Positions 22,694-31,456 of a stretch of DNA of 44,065 nt are shown here, piece after piece. A model generated the notes under the pieces. That model worked only from the letters and a program-made list of their open reading frames with translations, had not been told where the DNA came from and searched no databases. The position numbers and the translations under genes were made by a program. Every line of letters starts with the position of its first letter. Position 1 is the stretch's first letter. Source of the stretch: an uncultured Treponema sp. (lineage in GTDB: Bacteria; Spirochaetota; Spirochaetia; Treponematales; Treponemataceae); NCBI GenBank assembly GCA_937877535.1, contig CALFJF010000018.1, positions 1 through 44,065 of the forward strand, given 5' to 3'.

Positions 22694-23596
22694 TTATGCC
22701 CCCTTATATGATTTATTGAATTGCAAAATCCACGGGTTTATTTTTTCCGCGGAAAATTTTTGTTTGCAATGCTCACATGAATACACTTGTTTTTCATCGA
22801 GCCATACAAGCGTCTTTTTGTTGCATGTTGGGCAATTTTCAGTGGCGGGCGGTGTTTCAGTTTTTGGCGGCGTGGGTGCGCTCGCGTCTTTTGAAAACCT
22901 ACGCCAATTCGATTTAACAAATGCGTTTGGCAAAAAGTCTTTGAAAGACGGGTGTTCAACAAAGCGGTCAAATGGCATAGCGCGGTCAAAGTAGTCGCCT
23001 GGGTCATTCAAAACGGCAACGTAATTTTTACACGCTTGAATTACATCGGAACTTGAAAGACTGTAATCTTTGTAGCGTGAATGAAGGGTTCGCAATGCTC
23101 GCATAAAATCGCCTTGCAAAAATTGCACAAACGGGGAACATGGCAACGAATTATTTTTGAAAACGTCAAAAACTTGTTTAGCGTATTCGTTTTGACCGTC
23201 TGAAAGTGTGAGTGTGAGATTTTGATTTTGCGCTTCGCGCTCATTTACATTCTCATTCTCATTCTCATTTACATTTACATTTACATTTACATTAGGTTGT
23301 TTTGAGTTGTCGCAAAAATCAACCGTTGGTTGTTTTGATTGTTTTGTTGCGTTTTTGTTACCTTTTGGCGCACCGCCTTTATTTCCAGCGGTTCGTCGCC
23401 TTTTGTTTGCGTCAATTTGCGGTTTGATTAAGTCAAAAAAAATTGATTCTTGACCGTGCAATTCGATTTCTTCGCCGTTCAAAGCGTATTCGCAAATCGC
23501 GTACATGAGAGCCGTGAAACTTTTTTTTGTCATTTTTTTCATCGCGTCGTAAAAACTGCGATAAAAAACAAATGAATCTTGTGCGTTTTCGTTCAT
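22694..23596 (-). CDS. DUF6291-like phage replication-module protein
   Basis: The 300-aa protein begins with the DUF6291 pattern: FVFYRSFYDAMKKMTKKSFT, YALNGEEIELHG, IDANKRRRTAGNKGGAPKGN. A low-complexity Asn/Val/Glu linker (residues about 102-119) is encoded by hexanucleotide repeats. The C-terminal part ends in a zinc ribbon CPTCNKK...YSCEHCKQ. Such proteins lie beside phage and plasmid replication genes and may be initiators or helicase loaders. It is the first gene of the leftward operon. GGGGC provides a ribosome site. Confidence 0.7.
   Translation of the reverse strand: MNENAQDSFVFYRSFYDAMKKMTKKSFTALMYAICEYALNGEEIELHGQESIFFDLIKPQIDANKRRRTAGNKGGAPKGNKNATKQSKQPTVDFCDNSKQPNVNVNVNVNENENENVNEREAQNQNLTLTLSDGQNEYAKQVFDVFKNNSLPCSPFVQFLQGDFMRALRTLHSRYKDYSLSSSDVIQACKNYVAVLNDPGDYFDRAMPFDRFVEHPSFKDFLPNAFVKSNWRRFSKDASAPTPPKTETPPATENCPTCNKKTLVWLDEKQVYSCEHCKQKFSAEKINPWILQFNKSYKGA
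23240..23293 (-). repeat. Hexanucleotide microsatellite (nine units) in the DUF6291-like gene
   Basis: Nine units of AATGTA or AATGAG (minus strand) encode an alternating Asn-Val/Asn-Glu stretch. Units are 6 bp, so copy changes alter linker length but keep the frame. Confidence 0.93.
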
Positions 23597-23656
23597 TTTT
23601 TTTTCGCCCCTTTGTAAAAAAATATTTTTTTTCTGTCTTTTGCCGTTTTTTTTTGA

Positions 23657-23695
23657 ATAAAAAAAACGAGACAGAATACCCTCTTTTCTGTCTCG
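23657..23695 (-). terminator. Strong leftward hairpin-T terminator upstream of the operon
   Basis: CGAGACAGAA (23667-23676) and TTCTGTCTCG (23686-23695) form a 10-bp perfect stem. On the minus strand eight Ts follow. It lies 61 bp before the first gene of the leftward operon, with no leftward gene further right, so it is an attenuator or an insulator. Confidence 0.85.
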
Positions 23696-23804
23696 AAAGT
23701 GATACCAAACCTAGAAGCGCAAGTGCCTCGCGGTCTTTTTAGCCACTTTTTGATTGGATACGAATCTTGAAGGGAACGTTTTGAATATTTTTTTGAGTTA
23801 CCCC

Positions 23805-23833
23805 TTGACGAAAACTGTTCGTTTTGGCATACT
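23805..23833 (+). promoter_or_regulatory. tRNA-Phe promoter
   Basis: TTGACG (23805-23810) and CATACT (23828-23833) are separated by 17 bp and end 14 bp before the tRNA. The promoter seems intact, so the prophage boundary must lie to its left. Confidence 0.65.
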
Positions 23834-23847
23834 TAGATACGTTTTTA

Positions 23848-23920
<73 letters not shown>

Positions 23921-23952
23921 AAAAGAAGCCTTAAAAAGGCTTCTTTTTTTTT
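23921..23952 (+). terminator. Terminator of tRNA-Phe
   Basis: AAGAAGCC and GGCTTCTT pair around a TTAAAAA loop, followed by a run of T. It starts directly after the tRNA 3' end. Confidence 0.93.
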
Positions 23953-24052
23953 CGCAAAATCGAAAAAATCGGTTAAAAAGATTGTTTTTATTGCACATAT
24001 CCCCATTTCGCATTGTCGGCTCTGTAAAATTTGTTGTACAATGGACTTTTAT

Positions 24053-24580
24053 ATGAAAGACGAATTTCCGCGCCATTTTTTCATTCTTCCAGTAATTCTT
24101 TTGGGGCTTATTTTGGGAACAGTTATAAAATTATTTGTGATTGACATTTTGCTCGTTTCTGGAAAATCGATGTTTCCTGCAATCAAAGACGGGGAGCGAA
24201 TTTTGGTGAATCGACTTTCGTATGGGATTGCAAAGCCGTTTGGCGATAAACTTTCTGTGCAATGGGGAGAGCCTGAGCGCGGCGATGTTGTGATTTACCT
24301 ATACAACGACAAAATCGTCGTAAAAAGATGCGTTGCAGTCGGTGGAGATTCGCTTTTTGCTCAAAAACTGGATTACTCTCAAGATTTCCAGTATACTTTG
24401 AGCGTTGAATCTCTTGAAATTCCGCTGACGGAAGTGCAATATTTGTCGTTTCGAGAAATTGACAGCGTTCCTGCGGGGTATATTCTTGCAGTCGGCGATA
24501 ATTACGAGGAATCGGTAGATTCCAGAGCGTACGGATTTGTTTCCGTTCAAAACGTTCTTGGTCGCGTGATTGGAAAGTGA
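24053..24580 (+). CDS. lepB: Signal peptidase I
   Basis: The 175-aa protein (an ATG four codons upstream at 24041 is the alternative) has one N-terminal membrane helix (about 9-35). The catalytic serine is Ser39 in SGKSMFPAIKDG, and the general base is Lys91 in VVKRCVAVGGD. The C-box is GDNYEESVDSRAYG (148-161). It removes signal peptides on the outer face of the inner membrane. No Shine-Dalgarno precedes either ATG; a TTGTCG-N18-TACAAT promoter (24013-24042) would start RNA only a few bases before ATG 24053, so the message may be nearly leaderless. It is 9 bp from ftsI. Confidence 0.92.
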   Translation: MKDEFPRHFFILPVILLGLILGTVIKLFVIDILLVSGKSMFPAIKDGERILVNRLSYGIAKPFGDKLSVQWGEPERGDVVIYLYNDKIVVKRCVAVGGDSLFAQKLDYSQDFQYTLSVESLEIPLTEVQYLSFREIDSVPAGYILAVGDNYEESVDSRAYGFVSVQNVLGRVIGK

Positions 24581-24589
24581 GAAGAAATT

Positions 24590-26512
24590 ATGCAAGTAAA
24601 TGGATATATAAAAAAATGGCCGATGGTTGTGATTCTTACTTTGACAGCCTTTTTTTCGCTTTTGATTATTGCAAATTATGCAGCCTATTCGATGCCGCAA
24701 TCTGAAGAAAGTTCGAGCGCGACGGTTGCAAAGCGCGTTCGAGTAAAAACGGAAAGTTCGCATCGTGGCGCAATTCTTGACAGAAACGGAAAAGCGTTGG
24801 CGGTTGCCACAAATTTTTATCATTTTGGCGTAACTCCAAGCGCGATAAAAAATCCAGCCTCTTTTGCCCGCGAAGTTTCTCCGATTTTGGGCGAGCGCGA
24901 GCGCGATATTGCAAAAATCCTTTCTGACAACGCTAATTCGAGTTTTGTGTATATCAAGCAAAAAATCGACCAGCCGACTTACGAGGACTTAAAGCGGATT
25001 TGCGACAAAAACGGCTGGACAACTTCGGTTGTGCGATACGATAAAATCCCCGGTCGCGTTTATCCAGAAAATCGGCTTGCAAGTCAACTTGTGGGATTTA
25101 TGGGCGCGGAGGGCAAGGGGCTTGCTGGAATCGAGTACTCGATGAATGACGTGCTTTCTTCAAAAGAAAACGAAGACGCGGAGGTGGAATCTGGAAAGAA
25201 CATCTACCTTACGATTGACGCAAATTTGCAATCCCAACTTGAAACCGTTGCGACCGACGTTATGTCTGACACAAAGGCGGAGAGCCTTATGATGATTGCG
25301 GCAAACGCGCGAACTGGCGAAATTCTTTCGTACATAAGCCTTCCTTCGGCGAATTTGAATGAATACGGGCAGGCAAGCGACGAGGAGCGAAAAAATCGTC
25401 CCGTTACCGATAGTTACGAGCCTGGAAGCGTTTTTAAGGTTTTTACGGTTGCGGAGTTTTTGGATTCTGGCGTGATTTCTCCCGATGAGCGTTTTTTTTG
25501 CGATGGCGTTTTTGAAAAAAAGACTTCTTCTGGAGAGCGGATAAAAATCACGTGCCTTGAACATCATGGCTCTCTTACCGCTCGCGACGCACTCAAATAT
25601 TCTTGTAACGACGCGCTTGCTCAAATGAGCGAAAAAATCGAATCGGAAGCGTTTTTGCGCCGTCTTCGCTCGCTTGGTTTTGGTTCAAAAACGGGCGTGG
25701 AACTTTCTGGCGAAACGTCAGGCTCTCTAAAAAGTACGAGCGACCGCCTTTGGTCTGCTCGCTCAAAACCCACGATTGCAATCGGGCAAGAAGTCGGCGT
25801 AAACGCGCTTCAAATGGTGCAAGCGATGACTGCGGTTGCAAATGGTGGCGTTCCGCTCCAGTTGACTTTTATAAATAAAATTTCTGATTCTCACGGAAAC
25901 GATGAATTTGTCCACAAAGCGACCGAAAAGGAGCGCGTCTTAAAATCTTCCACGGCGAATTATATTTTGAGTTGCATGGAAACCGTTGCGGAAAGCGGGA
26001 CTGGTTCTCGCTCAAAAATCGGCGACGTGTCGATTGGCGTAAAAACGGGAACTGCGCAAATGGCTGATGCAAAAACGGGCAAATACAGTACGACCGATTT
26101 TATTTCAAATTGTATTGCTGTTTTTCCTGTAGAAAATCCAGAAATTATACTGTACGTTGTCATTCAAAAAGCGCAAGGCGAGATTTTGGCGGGGCGAATT
26201 GCGGCTCCTGTGATAAATCGCGCGGCGAACGTCATCATTGACCATCTCGGAATGAGTAGACGAGGGGCGGCAAGCCTTGCGCACTCTGGTATTTTCCAAA
26301 TTGCAAAGGACGCTCCGATTGAAATCAAAGACAGGCTTCCGAATTTTGTGGGGCAGCCTGCGCGACAGTTGCTTCCGCTTCTTGAACGGCGCGACCTCAA
26401 CATAAAAATTCACGGTTCTGGCTGGGTTGTGCGTCAAACTCCATCCCCAGGAACGCCCGTAACGGAGAACATGGAAATTGACCTCTACCTTGAAACAAGT
26501 CAAAACCACTGA
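24590..26512 (+). CDS. ftsI: Penicillin-binding protein 2/3 (FtsI-type transpeptidase) with PASTA domain
   Basis: The 640-aa class B PBP has an N-terminal membrane anchor (about 9-33) and a dimerisation domain. The transpeptidase motifs are SVFK (280-283), SCN (338-340) and KTGTA (485-489). The C-terminal PASTA-like domain starts at LPNFVGQPARQLLPLLERRD. It cross-links septal peptidoglycan during division. AGAAG precedes the start, and the gene runs on into the DUF115 gene with a 35-bp overlap, so the three genes from lepB form an operon. Confidence 0.92.
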   Translation: MQVNGYIKKWPMVVILTLTAFFSLLIIANYAAYSMPQSEESSSATVAKRVRVKTESSHRGAILDRNGKALAVATNFYHFGVTPSAIKNPASFAREVSPILGERERDIAKILSDNANSSFVYIKQKIDQPTYEDLKRICDKNGWTTSVVRYDKIPGRVYPENRLASQLVGFMGAEGKGLAGIEYSMNDVLSSKENEDAEVESGKNIYLTIDANLQSQLETVATDVMSDTKAESLMMIAANARTGEILSYISLPSANLNEYGQASDEERKNRPVTDSYEPGSVFKVFTVAEFLDSGVISPDERFFCDGVFEKKTSSGERIKITCLEHHGSLTARDALKYSCNDALAQMSEKIESEAFLRRLRSLGFGSKTGVELSGETSGSLKSTSDRLWSARSKPTIAIGQEVGVNALQMVQAMTAVANGGVPLQLTFINKISDSHGNDEFVHKATEKERVLKSSTANYILSCMETVAESGTGSRSKIGDVSIGVKTGTAQMADAKTGKYSTTDFISNCIAVFPVENPEIILYVVIQKAQGEILAGRIAAPVINRAANVIIDHLGMSRRGAASLAHSGIFQIAKDAPIEIKDRLPNFVGQPARQLLPLLERRDLNIKIHGSGWVVRQTPSPGTPVTENMEIDLYLETSQNH

Positions 26513-28001
26513 AAACAGATTTTGGAAAAAAAACATCGACCTTTTTCTTTCTCGCTTTTTGGAACTTTCCAAAACACTTGGTTTGAGTGCCGAATCTTTT
26601 TTTCTTTCTGACGGAAGCGCGAATCCTGAGATTCTTGCACTCGGAGAAGGGGAGGGAAAAATTGAGCCGTTGGAATCAAAAAAAAGCGGCGTTTGGAGCG
26701 CAAAGTCGTGCGGAAAATTGCTTCATTCGCTTTACGACCCAGAGCGAGAGGCGATTTCTTCCGTAAAATCAATTCATTCGCAAAAAACAAAAGCGTGCGT
26801 TTTTGAAGGTTTTGCGCTGGGCTATGCCCCCAATGCTTACGCGCGACTTTTTCCAGATGATTTTTTGATTTTGGTAGAGCCAGAGCCAGCGCGTTTTTTT
26901 TCCGCGCTTCTTTTTCTTGATTGGTCGCCCGTTTTTTTGGCAAAAAACGTTTTTCTTGTGCTTGGAACTGGCGTTGATGTGGTTTTTGCATTAATCGAGC
27001 GGGCTGGCGGTGCGGAGTCGTGCGCGTTTTTGAAAAATCCGTCGCATAGAGCGCACGCGCTTTCGTATTTTTCGGCTCTCGACTCAAAAATCGAGCGAAA
27101 TCTAAAAAAAGACGCAATAAATCGAGCGACTTTTTCGCGCTTTGAAAAAGTGTGGAAACGAAATATCGAAAAAAATTCCCTTTTTTTGAAAAAAAGCAAA
27201 AAAATCTGCACCGCGTCCTCGTTTTTTGGCACTTTTTCTCAAAAACCGTTTTTAATTTTGGCGGCAGGTCCTACGTTAGACGAGTTTTTGCCGTTTCTTC
27301 CAAGCGTCAAAGAAAGCGTTGTTACCGTTTGCGTTGACACGGCTCTTCGGGCGTGTCTTTTTACGGGTGTGCAGCCCGATTTTGTTGTTCTCACCGACCC
27401 TCAGTACGCAGCTTTTCGGCACGTTTCTGGATTAAAGTCGCCAAAAAGCGTTCTTGTTACGGAACTGGGCGCGTATCCGAGCGTTCTCAACATGAAATGC
27501 AAAAAAATCGCGCTCGCTTCTTCAAGTTGTCCGCTTGAACTGCTCGGTTTTTCAAAACAATTCATCGAGGAAGACAAAAAGCGCGGGATTTTAGGTTCGG
27601 GCGGCTCTGTTTCTACGGCGGCGTGGGATTTTTCGCGACGTTGTGGTGCAAAAGAGATTTTTTTTGCGGGACTTGACCTCGGTTTTCCAAGCAATCGCAC
27701 ACATTCGCGCTCCTCGACTTTTGAAGAGGAGTCGCATCTCGCTTCAAATCGATTTTTTCCTTCGGAAACAAGGCAAGTTGGCTCTCTCTTTGGCGCAAAC
27801 ATGATTTGGAGCGACGATTATTCTGGAGAAAAAATCCTTACAGATGACAGGATGCGTCTTTTTTCTTGGTGGTTTGAGGGAAAGGCTTTGGAGTTTTTGG
27901 ACGTAAAATCGTACTCGCTTTCTGAAAAATCTTTGAAAATTGCAGGTTTTACTCCGATTTCTGTTCAAGATTTTCTTTTTCGACTTGGCGTGAAATCTTA
28001 A
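26478..28001 (+). CDS. Maf/DUF115-family protein (motility-associated)
   Basis: The 507-aa protein contains the DUF115/MptE-like core: FLILAAGPTLDEFLPFLPSV (about 258-277), then VTVCVDTALRACLFTGVQPD and VVLTDPQYAAFRHVSG, followed by GSGGSVSTAAWDFSRRCGAK. In motile bacteria such proteins transfer nonulosonic sugars to flagellin. A spirochaete with periplasmic flagella is a plausible host for that role. TTG at 26478, behind GGAGAA, is the best start and overlaps ftsI by 35 bp. A pterin pyrophosphokinase role is the alternative suggested by the fold. Confidence 0.8.
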   Translation: MTSTLKQVKTTENRFWKKNIDLFLSRFLELSKTLGLSAESFFLSDGSANPEILALGEGEGKIEPLESKKSGVWSAKSCGKLLHSLYDPEREAISSVKSIHSQKTKACVFEGFALGYAPNAYARLFPDDFLILVEPEPARFFSALLFLDWSPVFLAKNVFLVLGTGVDVVFALIERAGGAESCAFLKNPSHRAHALSYFSALDSKIERNLKKDAINRATFSRFEKVWKRNIEKNSLFLKKSKKICTASSFFGTFSQKPFLILAAGPTLDEFLPFLPSVKESVVTVCVDTALRACLFTGVQPDFVVLTDPQYAAFRHVSGLKSPKSVLVTELGAYPSVLNMKCKKIALASSSCPLELLGFSKQFIEEDKKRGILGSGGSVSTAAWDFSRRCGAKEIFFAGLDLGFPSNRTHSRSSTFEEESHLASNRFFPSETRQVGSLFGANMIWSDDYSGEKILTDDRMRLFSWWFEGKALEFLDVKSYSLSEKSLKIAGFTPISVQDFLFRLGVKS

Positions 28002-28150
28002 AAATCGCTCAAGAATTTTGTTGCTTCTCCGAAATTTAATATTGTACCAACGGAATAGGACGTAGATGACATCCAGACGGCTTATTTCGCACTCGGTGTG
28101 ATGTTTTACTTTATGTTTGGCAACATCGAGAATGGTTCTCCATGAATAGA
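28002..28150. other. Gene-free stretch before the pssA promoter
   Basis: I see no credible coding sequence here. A small hairpin (GAGAA with TTCTC around 28130-28141) and the terminator just downstream would allow a short RNA, but there is no recognised RNA family or clear promoter, so I leave it unassigned. Confidence 0.4.
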
Positions 28151-28188
28151 GGGCGAAAGAAGTGTGAGGTCTTTCGCCCACTTTTTTT
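28151..28188 (+). terminator. Intrinsic terminator after the lepB operon
   Basis: GGGCGAAAGA (28151-28160) and TCTTTCGCCC (28170-28179) form a 10-bp perfect stem followed by ACTTTTTTT. Confidence 0.93.
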
Positions 28189-28192
28189 GCGG

Positions 28193-28221
28193 TTGAGTGT
28201 GCTTGAAAAATCTGTTATGCT
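28193..28221 (+). promoter_or_regulatory. pssA operon promoter
   Basis: TTGAGT (28193-28198) and TATGCT (28216-28221) are 17 bp apart, just after the terminator and 57 bp before the pssA start. Confidence 0.7.
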
Positions 28222-28278
28222 ATGTGAGGTTCGTTTTTCAAAAAGGACAGCGTTTCTTTTTGAAATGGGGGTTATTCC

Positions 28279-29001
28279 ATGATGTTGCTTGGAGTTTATA
28301 ATTATACCGTTGTATTGACGTATCTCGCTATGCTTATTTCTTTTGTTGGAATACATTTTGCGTTCAACGACCAGTATAATGCCGCTCTTTTGTGCCTGAT
28401 GATTTCAGGCGTATTCGATATGTTTGATGGGCGTGTCGCTTCAACAAAAAAAAATCGTACGGCAGCAGAAAAACTTTTTGGAATTCAAATTGATTCTATG
28501 TGCGACTTAATATGTTACGGTGTTTTTCCTGCATTGATAGTGTATCACCTTGGAAACGGTAGCCGTCTCATAACGAGCGTGTGCGCTCTGTATTGTCTTT
28601 GCGCGATGATTCGACTTTCTTGGTTCAACGTGGACGAAATTGAGCGACAAAACAAAACAACCGATTCGCGGCACGAATATCGCGGACTTCCCGTAACGAC
28701 TGCCGCTCTTGTAATGCCTGCGATTTTCATTTTTTGCTACTTTACGCGACATTCGGTGCATTTTGTGGGCGTTGCTGCTCTTGCGGCAATGGGAATTTGC
28801 TTCATAACGCCATTCAAACTCATAAAGCCTGGAGTTTTGGGAAAAATTGTGATGATTCTTGTTGGCATTGCCGAAATCGTTCTTTTGATTCTTGGTGCGG
28901 GGCGAGTTCTTGAGCGAACAAAACCGCTCGTTTCTGGAAGCGAATCAGAAACTCCCGTAATTGACGCACTCACGGAGGCGATTGATGTCGGAGCAGAGTA
29001 A
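28279..29001 (+). CDS. pssA: CDP-diacylglycerol-serine O-phosphatidyltransferase
   Basis: The 240-aa membrane protein has the CDP-alcohol phosphotransferase signature in variant form: FDMFDGRVAS (46-55), then G68, D72 and D76 in FGIQIDSMCD. The usual DGxxAR arginine is replaced by Ser. About six hydrophobic segments are visible. It makes phosphatidylserine from CDP-diacylglycerol and serine. The next gene overlaps its end and decarboxylates the product, completing phosphatidylethanolamine synthesis. Confidence 0.92.
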   Translation: MMLLGVYNYTVVLTYLAMLISFVGIHFAFNDQYNAALLCLMISGVFDMFDGRVASTKKNRTAAEKLFGIQIDSMCDLICYGVFPALIVYHLGNGSRLITSVCALYCLCAMIRLSWFNVDEIERQNKTTDSRHEYRGLPVTTAALVMPAIFIFCYFTRHSVHFVGVAALAAMGICFITPFKLIKPGVLGKIVMILVGIAEIVLLILGAGRVLERTKPLVSGSESETPVIDALTEAIDVGAE

Positions 29002-29881
29002 TCAAAAAAGCAATCCGAATGACCCATCGGTGCGTTTTTTGTACGGCACTTTTTTGGGACGCTTGATTCTTGAATTGTGCCTTTTTCTAAAAATTCCTGC
29101 CATTTTGGGACTTTTTTTGCGTTCTCCGTTTTCGCGTTTTTACATAAAATCTTTCATCAAAAAAAATAAAATAGACATGACTGATTTTTCGGATTACAAA
29201 GAAAGCGGACTGTGCGACAAAACAAAAGGCGCAAAACATTTTCGCTCTTTTAACGATTTTTTTACCAGAAAAAAAAGCGAACAATCCTTAAAAATCAGCG
29301 CGGAAGACGGCGATTTGATTTCTCCGTGCGATTCTCTTCTTTCCGTTTTCAAAATCGAAGCGGATTCGGTTTTTCGCGTGAAAGGTTTTGACTATTCGCT
29401 TTCTGATTTTTTTGATTCTGCCGAATTTAGCGAAAAATTCGCTGGCGGCGATTGTTTGATTTTTAGGCTTTGCGCCACGGATTATCATAGATTTTGCTTT
29501 GTGGATTCTGGTTCTCTTGGTGAAACGCGATTTATTCCAGGAAAATTGTATTCGGTTCAGCCAATCGCGTGCGAAAATTATCGAGTTTACACAAAAAATC
29601 GGCGTTTTTGGTCAATTTTGAACACGACGCATTTTGGTAGCGTTGCGCAAATCGAAGTTGGCGCGTTTAGCGTTGGCGGAATCGTGAATCATAAAAAAAC
29701 GGGCGAATCTTTTGAAAAAGGCGAGGAAAAAGGATTTTTTGACCTTCACGGTTCTACAATCGTCTTGCTTTTTGAGCGCGAAAAAATCTCCCTCGTTCCC
29801 GAAATTCTTTCTGGAACGAGCGGTGGCGCGGAATTTCGCGTGAAATATGGACAGAAAATCGGCTTTTCCAAAAACGAATAG
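28985..29881 (+). CDS. psd: Phosphatidylserine decarboxylase proenzyme
   Basis: The 298-aa protein starts at ATG 28985, behind GGAGGCG, and overlaps pssA by 17 bp. The self-cleavage motif HGST lies at about 255-258, where Ser257 becomes the pyruvoyl group; the most common form is LGST. CATDYHRFCF contains the family His, and NHKKTG and GSVAQIEVGA are also typical. Cleavage would give a long beta and a 42-residue alpha chain. It converts phosphatidylserine to phosphatidylethanolamine at the inner membrane. Confidence 0.92.
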   Translation: MSEQSNQKSNPNDPSVRFLYGTFLGRLILELCLFLKIPAILGLFLRSPFSRFYIKSFIKKNKIDMTDFSDYKESGLCDKTKGAKHFRSFNDFFTRKKSEQSLKISAEDGDLISPCDSLLSVFKIEADSVFRVKGFDYSLSDFFDSAEFSEKFAGGDCLIFRLCATDYHRFCFVDSGSLGETRFIPGKLYSVQPIACENYRVYTKNRRFWSILNTTHFGSVAQIEVGAFSVGGIVNHKKTGESFEKGEEKGFFDLHGSTIVLLFEREKISLVPEILSGTSGGAEFRVKYGQKIGFSKNE

Positions 29882-29892
29882 GAGCAAAAAAA

Positions 29893-31368
29893 ATGGCAAA
29901 CGACGAACACAAGTGTACGTTGGATAAAATCATTTCGCTGTGCAAGCGGCGTGGTTTTGTGTATCAGGCGAGCGAGATTTACGGCGGACAGGCGGGCGCG
30001 TGGGATTACGGTCCGTTGGGCGTGGATTTTAAACGCAATATTCAAAACGAGTGGTGGCACTACATGACCCAGCTCCGCGATGATGTGGTGGGCTTGGACA
30101 GTGCGATTTTTCAGCACCACAAGACTTGGGAAGCGTCTGGGCATGTGGCGCATTTTTCTGACCCCATGATTGACTGTACCGAATGTAAGGCTCGGTTTCG
30201 CGCCGACCAGTTGATTGAGGACTTTGTTTCAAATCACCCGGACAAAAATCCGGGAAAACCCGTGGACACGATGAGCCACGAAGAAATGAAGGCGTTTATT
30301 GACGCAAACATCAACTGTCCCACCTGTGGTTCAAAAGAGCGCAAATACACGGCAGTGCGCGAGTTCAATTTGATGTTCAAGACCTATCAGGGACCGATTG
30401 CCGACGATTCGCATTTGATTTACCTGCGCCCGGAAACGTGCCAGGGCATTTTTATCGACTTTAAGAACATTGTGCAGTCAAACCGCATGAAAATTCCGTT
30501 TGGCGTGGCGCAGGTGGGTAAGTCGTTCCGGAACGAAATCATCTTTAAGAATTTTATCTTCCGCACCTGCGAATTTGAGCAGATGGAAATGGAATATTTC
30601 TGCAAGCCCGGCACGGACGATGAGATTTTTGAAAATTGGCGGAAGTATCGCTGGCAGTTCTACCTTAAGTACGGCATTGCGGAAAAAAATCTTGCCTGGC
30701 ATCATCACGACAAACTTGCGCACTACGCAAAAGACGCGTACGACATTCAGTACAACTTTCCCATTGGCTTTGAAGAAATTGAAGGCATCCACAACCGCAC
30801 TGACTTTGACCTGTCTCAGCACACCAAAGTGAGCGGAAAGGACATGGCGTACATTGACCAAGACGACGGCAACAAGACCTACACGCCGTATGTCATCGAA
30901 ACGTCGGCGGGTTTAAACCGCAACTTCCTTGCCTTCCTGTGCGAAGCCTACGAGGAAGAGAACGTGGGAAAAGACGGCAAAGACGACTACCGCACCGTGC
31001 TGCACTTGCACCCAAAGCTTGCGCCGATTACCGTTGCCGTGCTTCCGCTCATGAAAAAAGACGGCTTGGCAGAAAAGGCAAAGGAAATTCAGCACGCGCT
31101 TAAAGAAGAATTTGTGACCGACTACGACCAGAGCGGCACGGTGGGAAAACGCTATCGCCGTCAGGACGAAGTGGGTACGCCCTTCTGCGTCACCGTGGAC
31201 TACGACACGATTACCGAGAAAAAAGAGGACGGCTCTGCAAACGAAAACTTCAACACCGTGACCGTCCGCTACCGCGACAGCATGGCACAAGAGCGCGTCA
31301 AACTGGACGACCTCGTCGGCTTTATCCAGAACGCGATTCGCGCGTGGAAGCCGGTGGAAAAGAAATAA
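29893..31368 (+). CDS. glyS: Glycyl-tRNA synthetase (single-subunit, class II)
   Basis: The 491-aa protein is the alpha2-type GlyRS. It has YGPLGVDFKRNI near the N-terminus, class II motif 2 as VGKSFRNEIIFKNFIFRTCEFEQMEMEYF spread over 208-236, and a late PFCVTVDYDT anticodon-domain block. Two CxxC pairs (CTEC, CPTC) could hold zinc. The codon choice is more GC-rich and strongly biased (AAC, CTT, GTG, AAG) than in flanking genes, consistent with high expression. GGAGC precedes the ATG. The common symbol for this type is glyQS or glyS. Confidence 0.95.
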   Translation: MANDEHKCTLDKIISLCKRRGFVYQASEIYGGQAGAWDYGPLGVDFKRNIQNEWWHYMTQLRDDVVGLDSAIFQHHKTWEASGHVAHFSDPMIDCTECKARFRADQLIEDFVSNHPDKNPGKPVDTMSHEEMKAFIDANINCPTCGSKERKYTAVREFNLMFKTYQGPIADDSHLIYLRPETCQGIFIDFKNIVQSNRMKIPFGVAQVGKSFRNEIIFKNFIFRTCEFEQMEMEYFCKPGTDDEIFENWRKYRWQFYLKYGIAEKNLAWHHHDKLAHYAKDAYDIQYNFPIGFEEIEGIHNRTDFDLSQHTKVSGKDMAYIDQDDGNKTYTPYVIETSAGLNRNFLAFLCEAYEEENVGKDGKDDYRTVLHLHPKLAPITVAVLPLMKKDGLAEKAKEIQHALKEEFVTDYDQSGTVGKRYRRQDEVGTPFCVTVDYDTITEKKEDGSANENFNTVTVRYRDSMAQERVKLDDLVGFIQNAIRAWKPVEKK

Positions 31369-31376
31369 CGAGGGAA

Positions 31377-31434
31377 TTGAGCTTGTCGAAAATGCGCCGC
31401 GCGAAAGCGCGTAGTGTGGTTTCGACAAACTCAA
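31377..31434. repeat. Long REP-like hairpin with GAAA tetraloop
   Basis: TTGAGCTTGTCGAAA (31377-31391) and TTTCGACAAACTCAA (31420-31434) pair with one mismatch. Inside, CGCGC-GAAA-GCGCG (31398-31411) is a perfect stem with a GNRA tetraloop. It is the chromosomal relative of the prophage repeats and separates glyS from the aldo/keto reductase gene. Confidence 0.88.
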
Positions 31435-31456
31435 CCACCGCTGACGGAAGTTTACC

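Noticed and set aside
23240..23293. CRISPR-like short repeats
   Set aside because: Units are 6 bp and contiguous without spacers, and they encode a protein linker in frame. No true CRISPR array was seen elsewhere in the window.
28002..28150. Known structured RNA (tmRNA, 4.5S or 6S) in the gap after the DUF115 gene
   Set aside because: None of the conserved core sequences of these RNAs is present.
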